Part shown: positions 37,166-48,406 of the stretch, in pieces
Layout: every line of letters starts with the position of its first letter
Numbering within the stretch: the first letter of the stretch is position 1
Assembly: GCF_012935695.1 (NCBI RefSeq)
Contig: NZ_CP052859.1
Location: 971,001-1,035,000 of the forward strand
Length of the DNA: 64,000 nucleotides
Reading direction: 5' to 3'
Source of the DNA: Pseudomonas sp. ADAK18
GTDB taxonomy: Bacteria > Pseudomonadota > Gammaproteobacteria > Pseudomonadales > Pseudomonadaceae
Notes under the pieces: generated by a model
Databases searched by the model: none
The model's input: only the letters and a program-made list of their open reading frames with translations
Told to the model about the DNA's origin: nothing
Program-made: the position numbers and the translations under genes

Positions 37166-38392
37166 ATGGCTATCGAAATCAAAGCCCCCTCATTCCCGGA
37201 ATCGGTTGCCGATGGCACCGTTGCTACCTGGCACAAGAAACCAGGCGAGGCCGTCAAGCGTGACGACCTGATCGTCGACATCGAGACCGACAAAGTCGTA
37301 CTCGAAGTGTTGGCCGAAGCCGATGGCGTGCTGGGCGCAATCGTTGCTGAAGAGGGCGCTACCGTCCTGTCCAACCAGGTACTGGGCTCGATCGAAGAGG
37401 GCGGTGCTGCTGCCGCCGCTCCAGCCGCCGCCGCTGCACCGGCTGCTGCTTCTGCTCCAGCCGCCGCTCCGGCTGCTGCTGACGAAGATGCTATCGCCGC
37501 GCCTGCTGCTCGCAAGCTGGCCGAAGAAAACGGTATCAACCTGGCTTCCGTCAAAGGCACCGGCAAAGACGGCCGTGTGACCAAGGAAGACGTGGTTGCT
37601 GCTGTTGAAGCCAAGAAAGCCGCTCCGGCTGCCGCACCTGCCAAGGCTGCTGCACCAGCTGCCGCTGCTCCTGTGTTCGCTGTTGGCGACCGCACCGAGA
37701 AGCGCGTACCGATGACCCGCGTTCGCGCCACCGTGGCCAAGCGCCTGGTTGAAGCACAGTCGAACATGGCGATGCTGACCACTTTCAACGAAGTCGACAT
37801 GACCGAAGTCATGGCCCTGCGTTCGAAGTACAAGGACCTGTTCGAGAAGTCCCACAACGGCGTACGCCTGGGCTTCATGTCGTTCTTCGTGAAAGCGGCC
37901 ACCGAAGCGCTGAAACGCTTCCCGGCAGTCAACGCTTCCATCGACGGCAGCGACATCGTGTACCACGGCTACGCAGACGTCGGCGTTGCCGTGTCCAGCG
38001 ACCGTGGCCTGGTGGTACCGGTTCTGCGTAACGCCGAACTGATGAGCCTGGCTGAAATCGAAGGCGGCATTGCCAACTTCGGCAAGAAAGCCCGTGACGG
38101 TAAGCTGACCATCGACGAGATGACCGGTGGTACCTTCACTATCACCAACGGTGGTACTTTCGGTTCGATGATGTCGACCCCGATCGTCAACCCGCCACAA
38201 GCCGCGATCCTGGGCATGCACAACATTCTGCAGCGTCCTATGGCGATCAACGGTCAAGTGGTCATCCGTCCGATGATGTATCTGGCGCTGTCCTACGATC
38301 ACCGCCTGATCGATGGTAAAGAAGCCGTGACTTTCCTGGTGACCATCAAGAACCTGCTGGAAGACCCGGCTCGTCTGCTGCTGGATATCTGA
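37166..38392 (+). CDS. sucB: dihydrolipoamide succinyltransferase (E2o)
   Basis: 408 aa, core of the 2-oxoglutarate dehydrogenase complex. Lipoyl domain 1-76 with lipoylated Lys43 in [11 protein letters not shown]; Ala/Pro-rich linker about 80-105; peripheral-subunit-binding domain about 107-142 ([20 protein letters not shown]); second Ala/Pro linker 147-170; catalytic domain with His379 and Asp383 in [18 protein letters not shown] precedes the ATG. The linkers use a high proportion of GCT/GCC codons. Confidence 0.97.
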   Translation: MAIEIKAPSFPESVADGTVATWHKKPGEAVKRDDLIVDIETDKVVLEVLAEADGVLGAIVAEEGATVLSNQVLGSIEEGGAAAAAPAAAAAPAAASAPAAAPAAADEDAIAAPAARKLAEENGINLASVKGTGKDGRVTKEDVVAAVEAKKAAPAAAPAKAAAPAAAAPVFAVGDRTEKRVPMTRVRATVAKRLVEAQSNMAMLTTFNEVDMTEVMALRSKYKDLFEKSHNGVRLGFMSFFVKAATEALKRFPAVNASIDGSDIVYHGYADVGVAVSSDRGLVVPVLRNAELMSLAEIEGGIANFGKKARDGKLTIDEMTGGTFTITNGGTFGSMMSTPIVNPPQAAILGMHNILQRPMAINGQVVIRPMMYLALSYDHRLIDGKEAVTFLVTIKNLLEDPARLLLDI

Positions 38393-38405
38393 TAAAGCAG
38401 CCGTG

Positions 38406-38468
38406 AGCTGCAAGTTTCAAGCTGCAAGCAATTGCAGCCTGGCTTGCGGCTTGTGGCTTGAAGCTTTT
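38406..38468. repeat. AGCTGCAAG-type imperfect inverted repeat
   Basis: AGCTGCAAGTTTCAAGCTGC faces GCTTGCGGCTTGTGGCTTGA; the two arms pair imperfectly around ATTGCAGCCT. A,C,G,T-poor variants of (A)GCTTGCAGCTTG occur widely in Pseudomonas gaps. Here it lies inside the sucB-lpdG spacer and would be transcribed. Confidence 0.6.
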
Positions 38469-38474
38469 TGCTAA

Positions 38475-39926
<1,452 letters not shown>

Positions 39927-39960
39927 GCGAGATAATAAGAAACCACGGCGGTTGCCCGTC

Positions 39961-40038
39961 GTGAGCCTTGTGCGCAAGACTCACCGCGGAATATCCGCTG
40001 GACGCAGTCTTGCGCAGTTTCACCGCCCTGGGCCCAGG
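39961..40038 (+). promoter_or_regulatory. structured leader before sucC: overlapping alternative hairpins
   Basis: Hairpin A: GTGAG-C-CTTG, loop TGCG, CAAG-A-CTCAC (39961-39984). Hairpin B: TGCGCAAGACT (39971-39981) with AGTCTTGCGCA (40006-40016), enclosing the small hairpin GCGGA-ATA-TCCGC (39986-39998). A and B share bases 39971-39981 and cannot form together. A third perfect palindrome, CCTGGGCCCAGG, follows at 40027-40038. The 214-bp lpdG-sucC gap thus looks like a folded RNA element; its role is unknown. Confidence 0.55.
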
Positions 40039-40140
40039 CCTTTGGTGGTTTGACTGTGCAAGCAGCAGTCACAGGTGGCGCGGCACTCAATAAAGAGCGC
40101 AGCGCCGAATGCGCAGTACCTAACGAAGACGGTAATAAGC

Positions 40141-41307
40141 ATGAATCTTCACGAGTATCAGGGTAAGCAGCTGTTCGCTGAATACGGCCTGCCAGTATCC
40201 AAGGGTTACGCAGTAGACACCCCGGAAGCAGCAGCAGAAGCCTGCGACAAAATCGGCGGCACCGAGTGGGTTGTCAAAGCCCAGGTCCACGCTGGTGGTC
40301 GCGGTAAAGCGGGCGGCGTTAAGCTGGTTCGCAGCAAAGAAGACGCCAAGGCCTTCGCACAGCAGTGGCTGGGCAAGCGTCTGGTGACTTACCAGACTGA
40401 TGCCAATGGCCAGCCAGTCACCAAGATCCTGGTTGAATCGTGCACTGATATCGCTAAAGAGCTGTACCTGGGCGCTGTCGTTGACCGTTCGAGCCGTCGC
40501 ATCGTGTTCATGGCTTCCACCGAAGGTGGCGTGGACATCGAGAAGATCGCTCACGAAACCCCTGAGAAAATTCTCAAAGCTACTATCGATCCACTGGTTG
40601 GCGCTCAGCCATTCCAGGGTCGCGAGTTGGCATTCCAGTTGGGCCTGGAAGGCAAGCAAGTTACTCAGTTCGCCAAGATCTTCGTAGGCCTGGCCAAACT
40701 GTTCAAGGATCACGATCTGGCCCTGCTGGAAGTGAACCCGCTGGTGATCAAGGCTGATGGCGATCTGCATTGCCTCGATGCCAAGATCAACATCGACGCC
40801 AACGCCATGTACCGTCAGCCTAAGCTGAAGACTTTCCACGATCCGTCGCAAGACGATCCGCGCGAAGCGCACGCTGCCAAGTTCGAACTGAACTACGTAG
40901 CCCTGGAAGGTAATATCGGTTGCATGGTCAACGGTGCTGGCCTGGCCATGGGTACCATGGACATCGTCAACCTGCATGGCGGCAAACCAGCCAACTTCCT
41001 CGACGTGGGCGGCGGTGCTACCAAAGAACGCGTTACCGAAGCGTTCAAGATCATCCTGTCCGACTCCAACGTCGCTGCAGTATTGGTCAACATCTTCGGC
41101 GGCATCGTTCGTTGCGACATGATTGCCGAAGGCATCATCGGTGCAGTGAAAGAAGTCGGCGTTAAAATCCCGGTTGTTGTTCGCCTTGAAGGCAACAACG
41201 CTGAGCTGGGCGCTAAAGTACTGGCAGAAAGCGGTTTGAACATCATCGCTGCTACCAGCCTGACCGACGCTGCTCAACAAGTTGTCAAAGCTGCGGAGGG
41301 CAAATAA
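40141..41307 (+). CDS. sucC: succinyl-CoA synthetase beta subunit (ADP-forming)
   Basis: 388 aa. With SucD converts succinyl-CoA + ADP + Pi to succinate + ATP. ATP-grasp N-terminal half: [56 protein letters not shown]-terminal ligase domain: [19 protein letters not shown] and [16 protein letters not shown]. The ATG at 40141 matches the conserved N-terminus; an in-frame start at 40075 is an artefact of the leader. The last base of its stop TAA is the first base of the sucD ATG. Confidence 0.97.
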   Translation: MNLHEYQGKQLFAEYGLPVSKGYAVDTPEAAAEACDKIGGTEWVVKAQVHAGGRGKAGGVKLVRSKEDAKAFAQQWLGKRLVTYQTDANGQPVTKILVESCTDIAKELYLGAVVDRSSRRIVFMASTEGGVDIEKIAHETPEKILKATIDPLVGAQPFQGRELAFQLGLEGKQVTQFAKIFVGLAKLFKDHDLALLEVNPLVIKADGDLHCLDAKINIDANAMYRQPKLKTFHDPSQDDPREAHAAKFELNYVALEGNIGCMVNGAGLAMGTMDIVNLHGGKPANFLDVGGGATKERVTEAFKIILSDSNVAAVLVNIFGGIVRCDMIAEGIIGAVKEVGVKIPVVVRLEGNNAELGAKVLAESGLNIIAATSLTDAAQQVVKAAEGK

Positions 41308-42188
41308 TGAGCGTCCTGATCAATAAAGACACCAAAGTTATCTGCCAGGGTATTACCGGTTCGCAAGGTAGTTTCCACACCCAGCAAGCCATCGAATACG
41401 GCACCAAGATGGTCGGTGGCGTTACTCCTGGTAAAGGCGGCACCGAGCACCTGGGTCTGCCAGTGTTCAACACCGTGAAAGAAGCAGTAGAAACCACTGG
41501 CGCTACCGCCAGCGTGATCTACGTTCCTGCTCCTTTCTGCAAGGACTCGATCCTGGAAGCGGCATTCGGCGGCATCAAGCTGATCGTGTGCATCACCGAA
41601 GGCATTCCTACCCTGGATATGCTGGACGCCAAGGTCAAGTGCGACGAACTGGGTGTGGTCCTGATCGGCCCTAACTGCCCAGGCGTGATCACTCCAGGTG
41701 AATGCAAGATCGGCATCATGCCAGGTCACATTCACTTGCCAGGTAAAGTCGGTATTGTTTCCCGTTCCGGCACCCTGACCTACGAAGCTGTTAAGCAAAC
41801 TACTGACGCCGGTTTCGGTCAGTCGACTTGCGTCGGCATCGGCGGTGACCCGATCCCAGGCTCGAACTTCATCGACATCCTGAAATTGTTCCAGGAAGAC
41901 CCGAAGACCGAAGCGATCGTGATGATCGGTGAGATCGGCGGTTCGGCTGAAGAAGAAGCGGCTGCCTACATCAAGGCACACGTGACCAAGCCGGTTGTTT
42001 CCTACATCGCTGGTGTGACTGCCCCTGCTGGCAAGCGCATGGGCCATGCTGGCGCAATCATCTCTGGCGGCAAAGGCACTGCAGACGAGAAGTTTGCTGC
42101 CCTGGAAGACGCAGGTGTTAAAACCGTGCGTTCGCTGGCAGACATCGGCAAGGCTTTGTCCGAGCTGACCGGTTGGGCTGTCAAGTAA
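41307..42188 (+). CDS. sucD: succinyl-CoA synthetase alpha subunit
   Basis: 293 aa. CoA-binding Rossmann domain [20 protein letters not shown], then [18 protein letters not shown]; the phosphorylated active-site histidine is in [14 protein letters not shown] near 247. Overlaps sucC by one base, giving equal subunit synthesis. Last gene of the sdh-suc cluster, ended by the terminator at 42217-42246. Confidence 0.97.
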   Translation: MSVLINKDTKVICQGITGSQGSFHTQQAIEYGTKMVGGVTPGKGGTEHLGLPVFNTVKEAVETTGATASVIYVPAPFCKDSILEAAFGGIKLIVCITEGIPTLDMLDAKVKCDELGVVLIGPNCPGVITPGECKIGIMPGHIHLPGKVGIVSRSGTLTYEAVKQTTDAGFGQSTCVGIGGDPIPGSNFIDILKLFQEDPKTEAIVMIGEIGGSAEEEAAAYIKAHVTKPVVSYIAGVTAPAGKRMGHAGAIISGGKGTADEKFAALEDAGVKTVRSLADIGKALSELTGWAVK

Positions 42189-42216
42189 GCCTCGCGCTTA
42201 GCTGACGCTTCACCCA

Positions 42217-42246
42217 CACAAAGGCCACCTTCGGGTGGCCTTTGTG
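42217..42246 (+). terminator. terminator of the sdh-suc cluster
   Basis: CACAAAGGCCACC, tetraloop TTCG, GGTGGCCTTTGTG: a perfect 13-bp stem 29 bp after the sucD stop. The T residues are part of the stem, so it is strong in either direction. Confidence 0.88.
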
Positions 42247-42558
42247 CATTCTGGGGTTACTCAAATATTTGACCTGGTGAAGATCAAAATGTGGGAGCGG
42301 GCTCAGCTCCCACATTCGATTGCATTCCACTATTTAAGTATGAAAACGCGACATATAAATGTCGCTTATCGGACAGTTCGCCCTGCAACAGTGCGTTTGT
42401 CAGGCAAATTCGTTAGGCTACCCGCCTCTTTATGCGTCCACAGCCCACAAGGTCGTGGCGCGCTAGACCGGTCAGTCCCCATCCGGCCTGACAGTATTTC
42501 CCTCATCCATAGGGAAGCCCTCTCTAAATTCCGATTCAGTAGTGTGGTATTTCCTCAA
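42247..42558. other. 312-bp leader region of brnQ
   Basis: Contains a single REP hairpin, ATGTGGGAGCGGGCTCAGCT to CCCACATT (about 42289-42316), lacking the GCTCGCGAA end. A second hairpin is GCGACAT-ATAA-ATGTCGC (42348-42365). No ORF is supported. The rest, to the brnQ start, probably holds its promoter and a long leader, but I see no clear promoter or leader peptide. Confidence 0.5.
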
Positions 42559-43872
42559 ATGAAAGTGTTGAAAAGCCAGGATATCCTGGCGTTGGGCTTT
42601 ATGACTTTTGCCCTGTTCGTGGGCGCCGGTAACATCATCTTTCCGCCGATCGTCGGTTTGCAGTCCGGGCCTCATGTCTGGATGGCGGCGCTAGGCTTCC
42701 TGATTACTGCTGTTGGCCTGCCCGTGGTCACCGTGGTTGCCCTGGCCAAGGTTGGTGGCGGCATGGACGCGCTGAGTAGTCCCATCGGCAAGATCGCCGG
42801 TGGCTTGCTGGCAGCGGCTGCGTACCTGGCGGTAGGCCCGTTGTTCGCGACTCCTCGTACCGCGACGGTCTCCTTTGAAGTTGGCCTGGCGCCGCTGACC
42901 GGTGAAAGTCCGCTGGCACTGTTCCTCTACAGCTCGGTGTACTTCCTGCTGGTGTTCTTCATTTCCCTGTACCCGGGCCGTCTGCTGGATACTGTGGGTC
43001 GCTTCCTGGCGCCATTGAAGATCATTGCCCTGGCTGTATTGGGCATCGCTGCCTTTGCGTTGCCGGCCGGTGATGTGGGTGTCGCTACCCCTGAGTATGT
43101 GGCTGCGCCGTTCTCCCAGGGTTTTATCAATGGGTACCTGACCATGGATACCCTGGGCGCGCTGGTGTTCGGCATCGTCATCGTCAATGCCATTCGCTCC
43201 CGTGGTGTTGAGTCGCCGCAACTGATCACCCGCTATGCGATCATCGCCGGGCTGATTGCCGGCGTGGGCCTGGCGCTGGTGTACATCAGCCTGTTCCGCC
43301 TGGGCTCGGGCAGCCATGAAGTGGCTGCCGGTGCTGCCAATGGCGCAGCGGTGTTGCACGCCTATGTGCAACACACCTTTGGTTCCCTGGGCAGCGGCTT
43401 CCTGGCGGTACTGATTTCCCTGGCGTGCCTGGTGACAGCGGTTGGCCTGACCTGCGCCTGCGCCGAGTATTTCAGCCGCGTACTGCCGCTGTCCTACAAA
43501 ACCCTGGTGGTGATCCTGGCGGTGTTCTCGCTGGTGGTGTCCAACCTGGGTCTGACCAAGTTGATCGCGTTCTCGATCCCGGTACTGACCGCGATCTACC
43601 CACCGTGCATCGTTCTGGTGGCACTGAGTTTCTGCAAGGACTTCTGGCAGGAGCAGGGGCGGATCGTCGGGCCAGTCATGCTGGTGTCGTTCATCTTTGG
43701 CTGCATCGACGCGCTGAAGGGTGCTGGCCTGGCGGACTGGATGCCATCGCAGTTGGCCCACCTGCCGCTGAGCGAGCAGGGCCTGGCGTGGTTGGTACCC
43801 TCGGTGATGATCCTGGTCGTGGCGGTGGTTGTAGACCGTATGTTGGGCAAGCGCAGCGAAGCCATCGCCTAA
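42559..43872 (+). CDS. brnQ: branched-chain amino acid carrier BrnQ/BraB
   Basis: 437 aa, about 12 membrane helices, Na+-coupled uptake of Leu/Ile/Val (LIVCS family). Signature near the N-terminus: [20 protein letters not shown] then [13 protein letters not shown]. Further on, [21 protein letters not shown] chose ATG 42559 ([10 protein letters not shown]); the long in-frame start at 42235 reads through a terminator and REP hairpin and is not credible. The matching P. aeruginosa gene next to sucD is braB. Ends at a terminator (43898). Confidence 0.94.
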   Translation: MKVLKSQDILALGFMTFALFVGAGNIIFPPIVGLQSGPHVWMAALGFLITAVGLPVVTVVALAKVGGGMDALSSPIGKIAGGLLAAAAYLAVGPLFATPRTATVSFEVGLAPLTGESPLALFLYSSVYFLLVFFISLYPGRLLDTVGRFLAPLKIIALAVLGIAAFALPAGDVGVATPEYVAAPFSQGFINGYLTMDTLGALVFGIVIVNAIRSRGVESPQLITRYAIIAGLIAGVGLALVYISLFRLGSGSHEVAAGAANGAAVLHAYVQHTFGSLGSGFLAVLISLACLVTAVGLTCACAEYFSRVLPLSYKTLVVILAVFSLVVSNLGLTKLIAFSIPVLTAIYPPCIVLVALSFCKDFWQEQGRIVGPVMLVSFIFGCIDALKGAGLADWMPSQLAHLPLSEQGLAWLVPSVMILVVAVVVDRMLGKRSEAIA

Positions 43873-43897
43873 AGCGCTTGGTCATACGCTGACATCG

Positions 43898-43933
43898 AAA
43901 TGCCCCGTATCAAACGATACGGGGCATTTTTTA
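43898..43933 (+). terminator. intrinsic terminator of brnQ
   Basis: AAATGCCCCGTATC, loop AAAC, GATACGGGGCATTT, then TTTT. A perfect 14-bp stem 25 bp after the stop. Confidence 0.93.
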
Positions 43934-44010
43934 TGGGCGGCGCGCAGTGTCTTTTTCCCTGAGCTAACGTCGAAGGGGTTATCAACTTCTTCAGCTGGAG
44001 CGCGGTCAGT

Positions 44011-44115
44011 GTGGGAGCGGGCTTGCTCGCGAATGCGGTGGATCAGTCAATGTATGTGGTGACTGTCCCACCGCATTCGCGAGCAAGTCGAATCGTCGCA
44101 CCGCCGCTCCCACAG
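44011..44115. repeat. REPIN with one short and one long arm
   Basis: Left arm GTGGGAGCGGGCTTGCTCGC (short). Right arm, read on the minus strand, GTGGGAGCGG-CGGTGCGACGATTCGA-CTTGCTCGC (long). It lies upstream of the DUF599 gene. Confidence 0.9.
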
Positions 44116-44155
44116 GGATCTGCGTTCGCAAAACTTACCTTGCATGAGGACCCGC

Positions 44156-44896
44156 ATGTCGTTCGTCGAAGCCAATCTGATCCACTTGCTTGCCGCCCTC
44201 TGGTTTGTCATCTGCTGGGGCGGTTACACCCGCTATGCCAGCTGGAAAGCCCGTGATACGGCGTGCCTGGCCAGTGTGTTGCACCTGTACCGCGAAGACT
44301 GGATGCGTCGCATGCTACTGCGGGACAACCGCATCGCCGATGCCAGTGTGATCGGCAATCTGGAGCGCAACGCGTCGTTTTTTGCCTCCAGTACCCTGAT
44401 TATCCTCGCCGGTATTCTCACCGTGCTGGGTGCATCGGAGCGGGCGGTGTCGTTGCTGGCGGACATTCCTATGGTGCAGCAAGCGTCCCAGGGCATGTCG
44501 GAGATCAAGTTACTGTGCCTGGCCTTGGTGTTTGTCTACGCCTTCTTCACCTTCAGTTGGTGCATGCGTCAGTACAACTTTGCGGCGGTATTGGTGGGGT
44601 CGGCACCGATGGTCGGTGAGCGGCATGTGTCTGAGCAGGAGCGCAAAGCGTTTGCTTCCCGGGCTGCACGAGTGATTTCGATGGCCGCCAACCAGTTCAA
44701 CCTTGGCCTGCGATCCTATTACTTCGGCATGACTATGCTGGCCTGGTTTGTCAGTCCGTGGTTATTCATGCTGATGAGCACTGGGGTCGTGCTGGTGTTG
44801 TATCGACGGGAATTTCATTCCGATGTGCTGGACGTAATGGTCTATACCCCGACTGAGGCGCCCTTGCCTGAGTTGAATAAGGAGACGACTTCGTAA
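44156..44896 (+). CDS. DUF599 membrane protein
   Basis: 246 aa with four predicted membrane helices (about 6-24, 71-92, 118-138, 192-215). Family signature: YREDWMRRMLLRDNRIADAS followed by GNLERNASFFASSTLIILAG. Function unknown. I chose ATG 44156, which has GAGGA 5 bases upstream; an ATG four codons earlier overlaps that site. Monocistronic between a REPIN and a terminator. Confidence 0.85.
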   Translation: MSFVEANLIHLLAALWFVICWGGYTRYASWKARDTACLASVLHLYREDWMRRMLLRDNRIADASVIGNLERNASFFASSTLIILAGILTVLGASERAVSLLADIPMVQQASQGMSEIKLLCLALVFVYAFFTFSWCMRQYNFAAVLVGSAPMVGERHVSEQERKAFASRAARVISMAANQFNLGLRSYYFGMTMLAWFVSPWLFMLMSTGVVLVLYRREFHSDVLDVMVYTPTEAPLPELNKETTS

Positions 44897-44941
44897 GCCT
44901 TGCGTGTTCATTATCCTTTGAACAAATACTCCAGACAAAGT

Positions 44942-44972
44942 AAAGCCCGCTACTTGAGCGGGCTTTCTTTTG
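44942..44972. terminator. bidirectional terminator
   Basis: AAAGCCCGCT, loop ACTTG (approx.), AGCGGGCTTT, then CTTTT on the plus strand. It lies between the convergent DUF599 and lipoprotein genes and can serve both. Confidence 0.88.
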
Positions 44973-45011
44973 CAACACGGTTGTTAAACCACGGCATTCA
45001 AGTCGTCAGAC

Positions 45012-45263
45012 TCAAGAACCGGTTGCAGGTGTTGCAGGTGCTGCTTCTTTTACTGCTGCTTCGTTCGATTCTTGCTGGGCTTTGGCAGCATCAGCGTTTT
45101 CTTTTGCAGCTTCGTTCACTTTATCCTGAGCTTCGCTCATTTTCTGTTGAGCTTGTTCAGCATGTTGGTTGGCATCCTGAGCTTTGTCCTCGGATTTTTT
45201 ATCGCAGGCAGCGAGGCCCAGAGCGGCGGCCAACATCAAGGAAATAGCTAAAGTCTTGCGCAT
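45012..45263 (-). CDS. small helical lipoprotein
   Basis: 83 aa from the ATG at 45263 (AAGGAG upstream). Lipoprotein signal MRKTLAISLMLAAALGLAAC with lipobox cysteine at 20. The mature part is almost wholly charged helix rich in Ala/Lys/Glu/Gln (HAEQAQQKMSEAQDKVNEAA), predicted coiled coil, ending in an Ala/Pro/Thr tail. Asp follows the lipid cysteine, the classic inner-membrane retention signal in E. coli, although Pseudomonas rules differ. Similar small lipoproteins are often envelope-stress genes; a weak AlgU-type promoter at 45300-45326 fits that. Function unknown. Confidence 0.8.
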   Translation of the reverse strand: MRKTLAISLMLAAALGLAACDKKSEDKAQDANQHAEQAQQKMSEAQDKVNEAAKENADAAKAQQESNEAAVKEAAPATPATGS

Positions 45264-45299
45264 GGGGTGTTTCTCCTTATTGAAGATATCTACTGGCCT

Positions 45300-45326
45300 T
45301 TCGAGCCTGTGGTGAGCGCTTAGTTC
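45300..45326 (-). promoter_or_regulatory. possible AlgU (sigma22)-type promoter of the lipoprotein gene
   Basis: On the minus strand GGAACTA (-35 region; GAACTA at 45326-45321), 16-base spacer, TCGAA (45304-45300), against the consensus GAACTT-N16/17-TCTGA. The leader would be about 30 nt. Confidence 0.3.
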
Positions 45327-45420
45327 CTTTAATCCCACAGATATATAAGCGTTTTCGTCATGGAACTTTCATCCGGGATTACAACTCATCCAGATTAACA
45401 CTAATAAGAGTCGCTATCGA

Positions 45421-45897
45421 ATGACCGAAAACCTTCTTTTAGAGCGTGCCATGCGCTTTGTTTCAGCGTTGCGCCACTGCCAGGTACTGGGAATCCAGGT
45501 TCACGATGCCGGCGGGGAGGGCATGACGCTGGTCCTGCCGTACAGCCAAGATATCGTAGGTGATCCGCAGACCGGCGTGATCCATGGTGGCGCTCTGACG
45601 TCGTTGATGGACACGGCCTGTGGCATGGCCACCTTGTGTGTGTTGCCGGAGTTCGAGGTCTGTCCGACCTTGGACTTGCGGATCGACTACATGCACCCCG
45701 CAGAACCCCATAAGCCGGTGTTTGGCTTCGCCCAATGCTATCGGGTGACCACTGACGTGATCTTCACCCGCGGCTTTGCCTATCAGGATGACCCACAACA
45801 ACCGATTGCTCACGTGGTGGGCACGTTCATGCGCATGGGCAAGCGGCTCAAGGGGGCGCAAGGATTGGGCCGCGCCATCAAGGGGGAGCAGGCATGA
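45421..45897 (+). CDS. PaaI-type hotdog thioesterase
   Basis: 158 aa, cytosolic hotdog-fold acyl-CoA thioesterase. Motif TGVIHGGALTSLMDTACGMA near 57-76 carries the catalytic HGG and Asp; the strand TLDLRIDYMHPAEPHKPVFG follows. ATG at 45421. Its 3' end overlaps the next thioesterase gene by 4 bp, so the two are a coupled pair. Substrate unknown; the family handles aromatic or medium-chain acyl-CoA. Confidence 0.87.
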   Translation: MTENLLLERAMRFVSALRHCQVLGIQVHDAGGEGMTLVLPYSQDIVGDPQTGVIHGGALTSLMDTACGMATLCVLPEFEVCPTLDLRIDYMHPAEPHKPVFGFAQCYRVTTDVIFTRGFAYQDDPQQPIAHVVGTFMRMGKRLKGAQGLGRAIKGEQA

Positions 45898-46346
45898 CGC
45901 ATCAATTCAGGAGCCGGCTGGAGCAAGCCCACAGGCGCGGTGACTATGAGGCGGTACTCAACTTGATTCCCTATGCAAAATTGATTGGCATCGAGTGCAC
46001 GCGCCAGGGAGACGAGTTGCTGTTCCGCATGCCTGCCAACAAGGACAACATTGGTAACCCCATATTGCCGGCGATCCACGGCGGAGTAATCGCAGGCTTT
46101 ATGGAATTGTCGGCTGCGTTGCATTTGCTGGTGTTCACGGGCGCGCCGGGCGTTCCTAAAATCATCGACTTTTCCCTGGATTACCTGCGGGCCGGGCAGT
46201 TTCGTGACACTTACGCCAAATGCCAGGTGTGGCGCCAGGGGCGGCGGGTAGCCAACGTGGCGATCACCGCGTGGCAGAGCACCCAGGCGGAACCCATCGC
46301 CACCGCCCGAGCCCATTTCAAAATCCAGGAGCATGCCCGCCCTTGA
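45894..46346 (+). CDS. second PaaI-type hotdog thioesterase
   Basis: 150 aa. Hotdog fold with motif LPAIHGGVIAGFMELSAALH near 55-74: HGG is kept, but the acidic residue of the first protein (LMD) is Glu here (FME). The strand KIIDFSLDYLRAGQFRDTYA follows. ATGA overlap with the preceding gene implies translational coupling and perhaps a heteromeric enzyme. It ends 89 bp before htpG. Confidence 0.85.
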   Translation: MTHQFRSRLEQAHRRGDYEAVLNLIPYAKLIGIECTRQGDELLFRMPANKDNIGNPILPAIHGGVIAGFMELSAALHLLVFTGAPGVPKIIDFSLDYLRAGQFRDTYAKCQVWRQGRRVANVAITAWQSTQAEPIATARAHFKIQEHARP

Positions 46347-46435
46347 AATCCTGGTCTTAGCCCCCAACTTTGATGACAACCCGCCGCCAACCCTCAAGGG
46401 CGCGGCCACTGCCATCCAATTGGAGTTTGATGACC

Positions 46436-48340
46436 ATGAGTGTGGAAACTCAAAAGGAAACCCTGGGCTTCCAGACCGAGGTGAAGCAACTGCTGCACCT
46501 CATGATCCATTCGCTGTATTCCAACAAGGAAATCTTCCTTCGCGAATTGATCTCGAACGCCTCTGACGCTGTCGACAAATTACGTTTCGAAGCCCTGTCC
46601 AAGCCTGAGTTGCTGGAAGGTGGCGCGGAACTGAAAATCCGTGTGAGCTACGACAAAGACGCGAAAACCGTCACCCTCGAAGACAACGGTATTGGCATGA
46701 GCCGCGACGATGTGATCACCCATCTTGGGACCATCGCGAAATCCGGCACCGCTGATTTCATGAAAAACCTGTCGGGCGACCAGAAAAAAGATTCACACCT
46801 GATCGGTCAGTTCGGTGTGGGCTTTTACTCGGCCTTCATCGTTGCCGACGAGGTTGAAGTGTTCAGCCGCCGTGCCGGCCTTGCTGCCAGCGAAGGTGTG
46901 CACTGGTCTTCCAAAGGCGAGGGCGAGTTTGAAGTCGCTACCGTTGAAAAGGCTGATCGCGGCACCCGTATCGTCCTGCACCTGAAATCCGGTGAAGACG
47001 AGTTCGCCGATGGCTGGCGTCTGCGCAACATCATCAAGAAGTACTCCGACCACATCGCGCTGCCGATCGAGTTGCCGAAAGAACAAACTGCGGCTGAAGG
47101 CGAAGACGCTCCAGCCCAGGAATGGGAAGTGGTCAACCGCGCCAGTGCCCTGTGGACTCGTCCTCGTACCGAAGTCAAAGACGAGGAATACCAGGAGTTC
47201 TACAAGCACATCGCTCACGACTACGAGAACCCGCTGAGCTGGAGCCACAACAAGGTCGAAGGCAAGCTGGAGTACAGCTCGCTGCTCTACGTACCGGCCC
47301 GTGCTCCGTTCGACCTGTATCAGCGCGAAGCGCCAAAAGGTCTGAAGCTCTACGTACAGCGTGTGTTTGTCATGGATCAGGCGGAGTCGTTCCTGCCGTT
47401 GTACCTGCGTTTCATCAAAGGCGTGGTTGACTCCAATGACCTGTCGCTGAACGTGTCGCGGGAAATCCTGCAGAAAGACCCGATCATTGATTCCATGAAG
47501 TCGGCGCTGACCAAGCGCGTGCTCGACATGCTGGAAAAATTGGCGAAGAACGAGCCTGAGCAATACAAAGGCTTCTGGAAAAACTTCGGCCAGGTCATGA
47601 AAGAAGGCCCGGCGGAAGATTTTGCCAACAAGGAAAAAATCGCCGGCCTACTGCGTTTTGCTTCCACCTTGGGTAATGACGGCGAGCAAGTCGTGTCCCT
47701 GGCCGAATACCTGGCACGCGCCAAGGAAGGTCAGGACAAGATTTACTACCTGAGCGGTGAAACCTACGCTCAGGTCAAGAACAGCCCGCACCTGGAAGTC
47801 TTCCGCAAGAAAGGCATCGAAGTGCTGTTGCTGACCGACCGTATCGACGAGTGGCTGATGAGCTACCTCAGCGAGTTCGACGGCAAGAACTTTGTCGACG
47901 TGGCGCGTGGTGATCTGGACCTGGGTAACCTGGATTCGGAAGAAGACAAGAAAGCCGCCGAGGAAGTGGCCAAGGCCAAAGAAGGCCTGGTTGAGCGGAT
48001 CAAGACTGCCTTGGGCGATGCCGTCAGCGAAGTGCGGGTTTCCCACCGTCTGACCGATTCCCCGGCGATCCTGGCCATTGGTGAGCAGGACCTGGGCATG
48101 CAGATGCGCCAGATCCTGGAAGCCAGCGGTCAGAAGGTTCCGGACTCCAAGCCGATCTTCGAATTCAACCCGGCTCACCCGCTGATCGAGAAACTCGACA
48201 GTGAACAGAGCGAAGAGCGTTTTGGCGACCTGTCGCACATCCTCTTCGACCAGGCAGCCCTGGCTGCTGGTGACAGCTTGAAAGACCCGGCCGCTTATGT
48301 GCGCCGACTGAACAAGTTGTTGGTTGAACTGTCGGTTTAA
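46436..48340 (+). CDS. htpG: chaperone HtpG (Hsp90)
   Basis: 634 aa. ATP-dependent cytosolic chaperone. GHKL ATPase domain: [33 protein letters not shown] and [20 protein letters not shown]. Middle domain: [20 protein letters not shown] with VSREILQ. The C-terminal dimerisation domain ends [13 protein letters not shown] chose ATG 46436 ([19 protein letters not shown]) with TGGAG upstream; an in-frame start at 46370 adds an unconserved arginine-rich stretch. Terminator at 48352. I did not find a clear sigma32 promoter. Confidence 0.97.
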   Translation: MSVETQKETLGFQTEVKQLLHLMIHSLYSNKEIFLRELISNASDAVDKLRFEALSKPELLEGGAELKIRVSYDKDAKTVTLEDNGIGMSRDDVITHLGTIAKSGTADFMKNLSGDQKKDSHLIGQFGVGFYSAFIVADEVEVFSRRAGLAASEGVHWSSKGEGEFEVATVEKADRGTRIVLHLKSGEDEFADGWRLRNIIKKYSDHIALPIELPKEQTAAEGEDAPAQEWEVVNRASALWTRPRTEVKDEEYQEFYKHIAHDYENPLSWSHNKVEGKLEYSSLLYVPARAPFDLYQREAPKGLKLYVQRVFVMDQAESFLPLYLRFIKGVVDSNDLSLNVSREILQKDPIIDSMKSALTKRVLDMLEKLAKNEPEQYKGFWKNFGQVMKEGPAEDFANKEKIAGLLRFASTLGNDGEQVVSLAEYLARAKEGQDKIYYLSGETYAQVKNSPHLEVFRKKGIEVLLLTDRIDEWLMSYLSEFDGKNFVDVARGDLDLGNLDSEEDKKAAEEVAKAKEGLVERIKTALGDAVSEVRVSHRLTDSPAILAIGEQDLGMQMRQILEASGQKVPDSKPIFEFNPAHPLIEKLDSEQSEERFGDLSHILFDQAALAAGDSLKDPAAYVRRLNKLLVELSV

Positions 48341-48351
48341 CACCGTTGTAG

Positions 48352-48378
48352 AAAAACCCGCTTCGGCGGGTTTTTTCG
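48352..48378 (+). terminator. intrinsic terminator of htpG
   Basis: AAAACCCGC, tetraloop TTCG, GCGGGTTTT, then TTCG. It starts 12 bases after the stop codon. Confidence 0.93.
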
Positions 48379-48406
48379 TTCTAGTGCTACTCAACTGGAG
48401 TAAATG

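Noticed and set aside
42235..42558. Upstream extension of brnQ by 108 codons
   Set aside because: It would begin in the sucD terminator and read through a REP hairpin; conserved BrnQ sequence starts at 42559.
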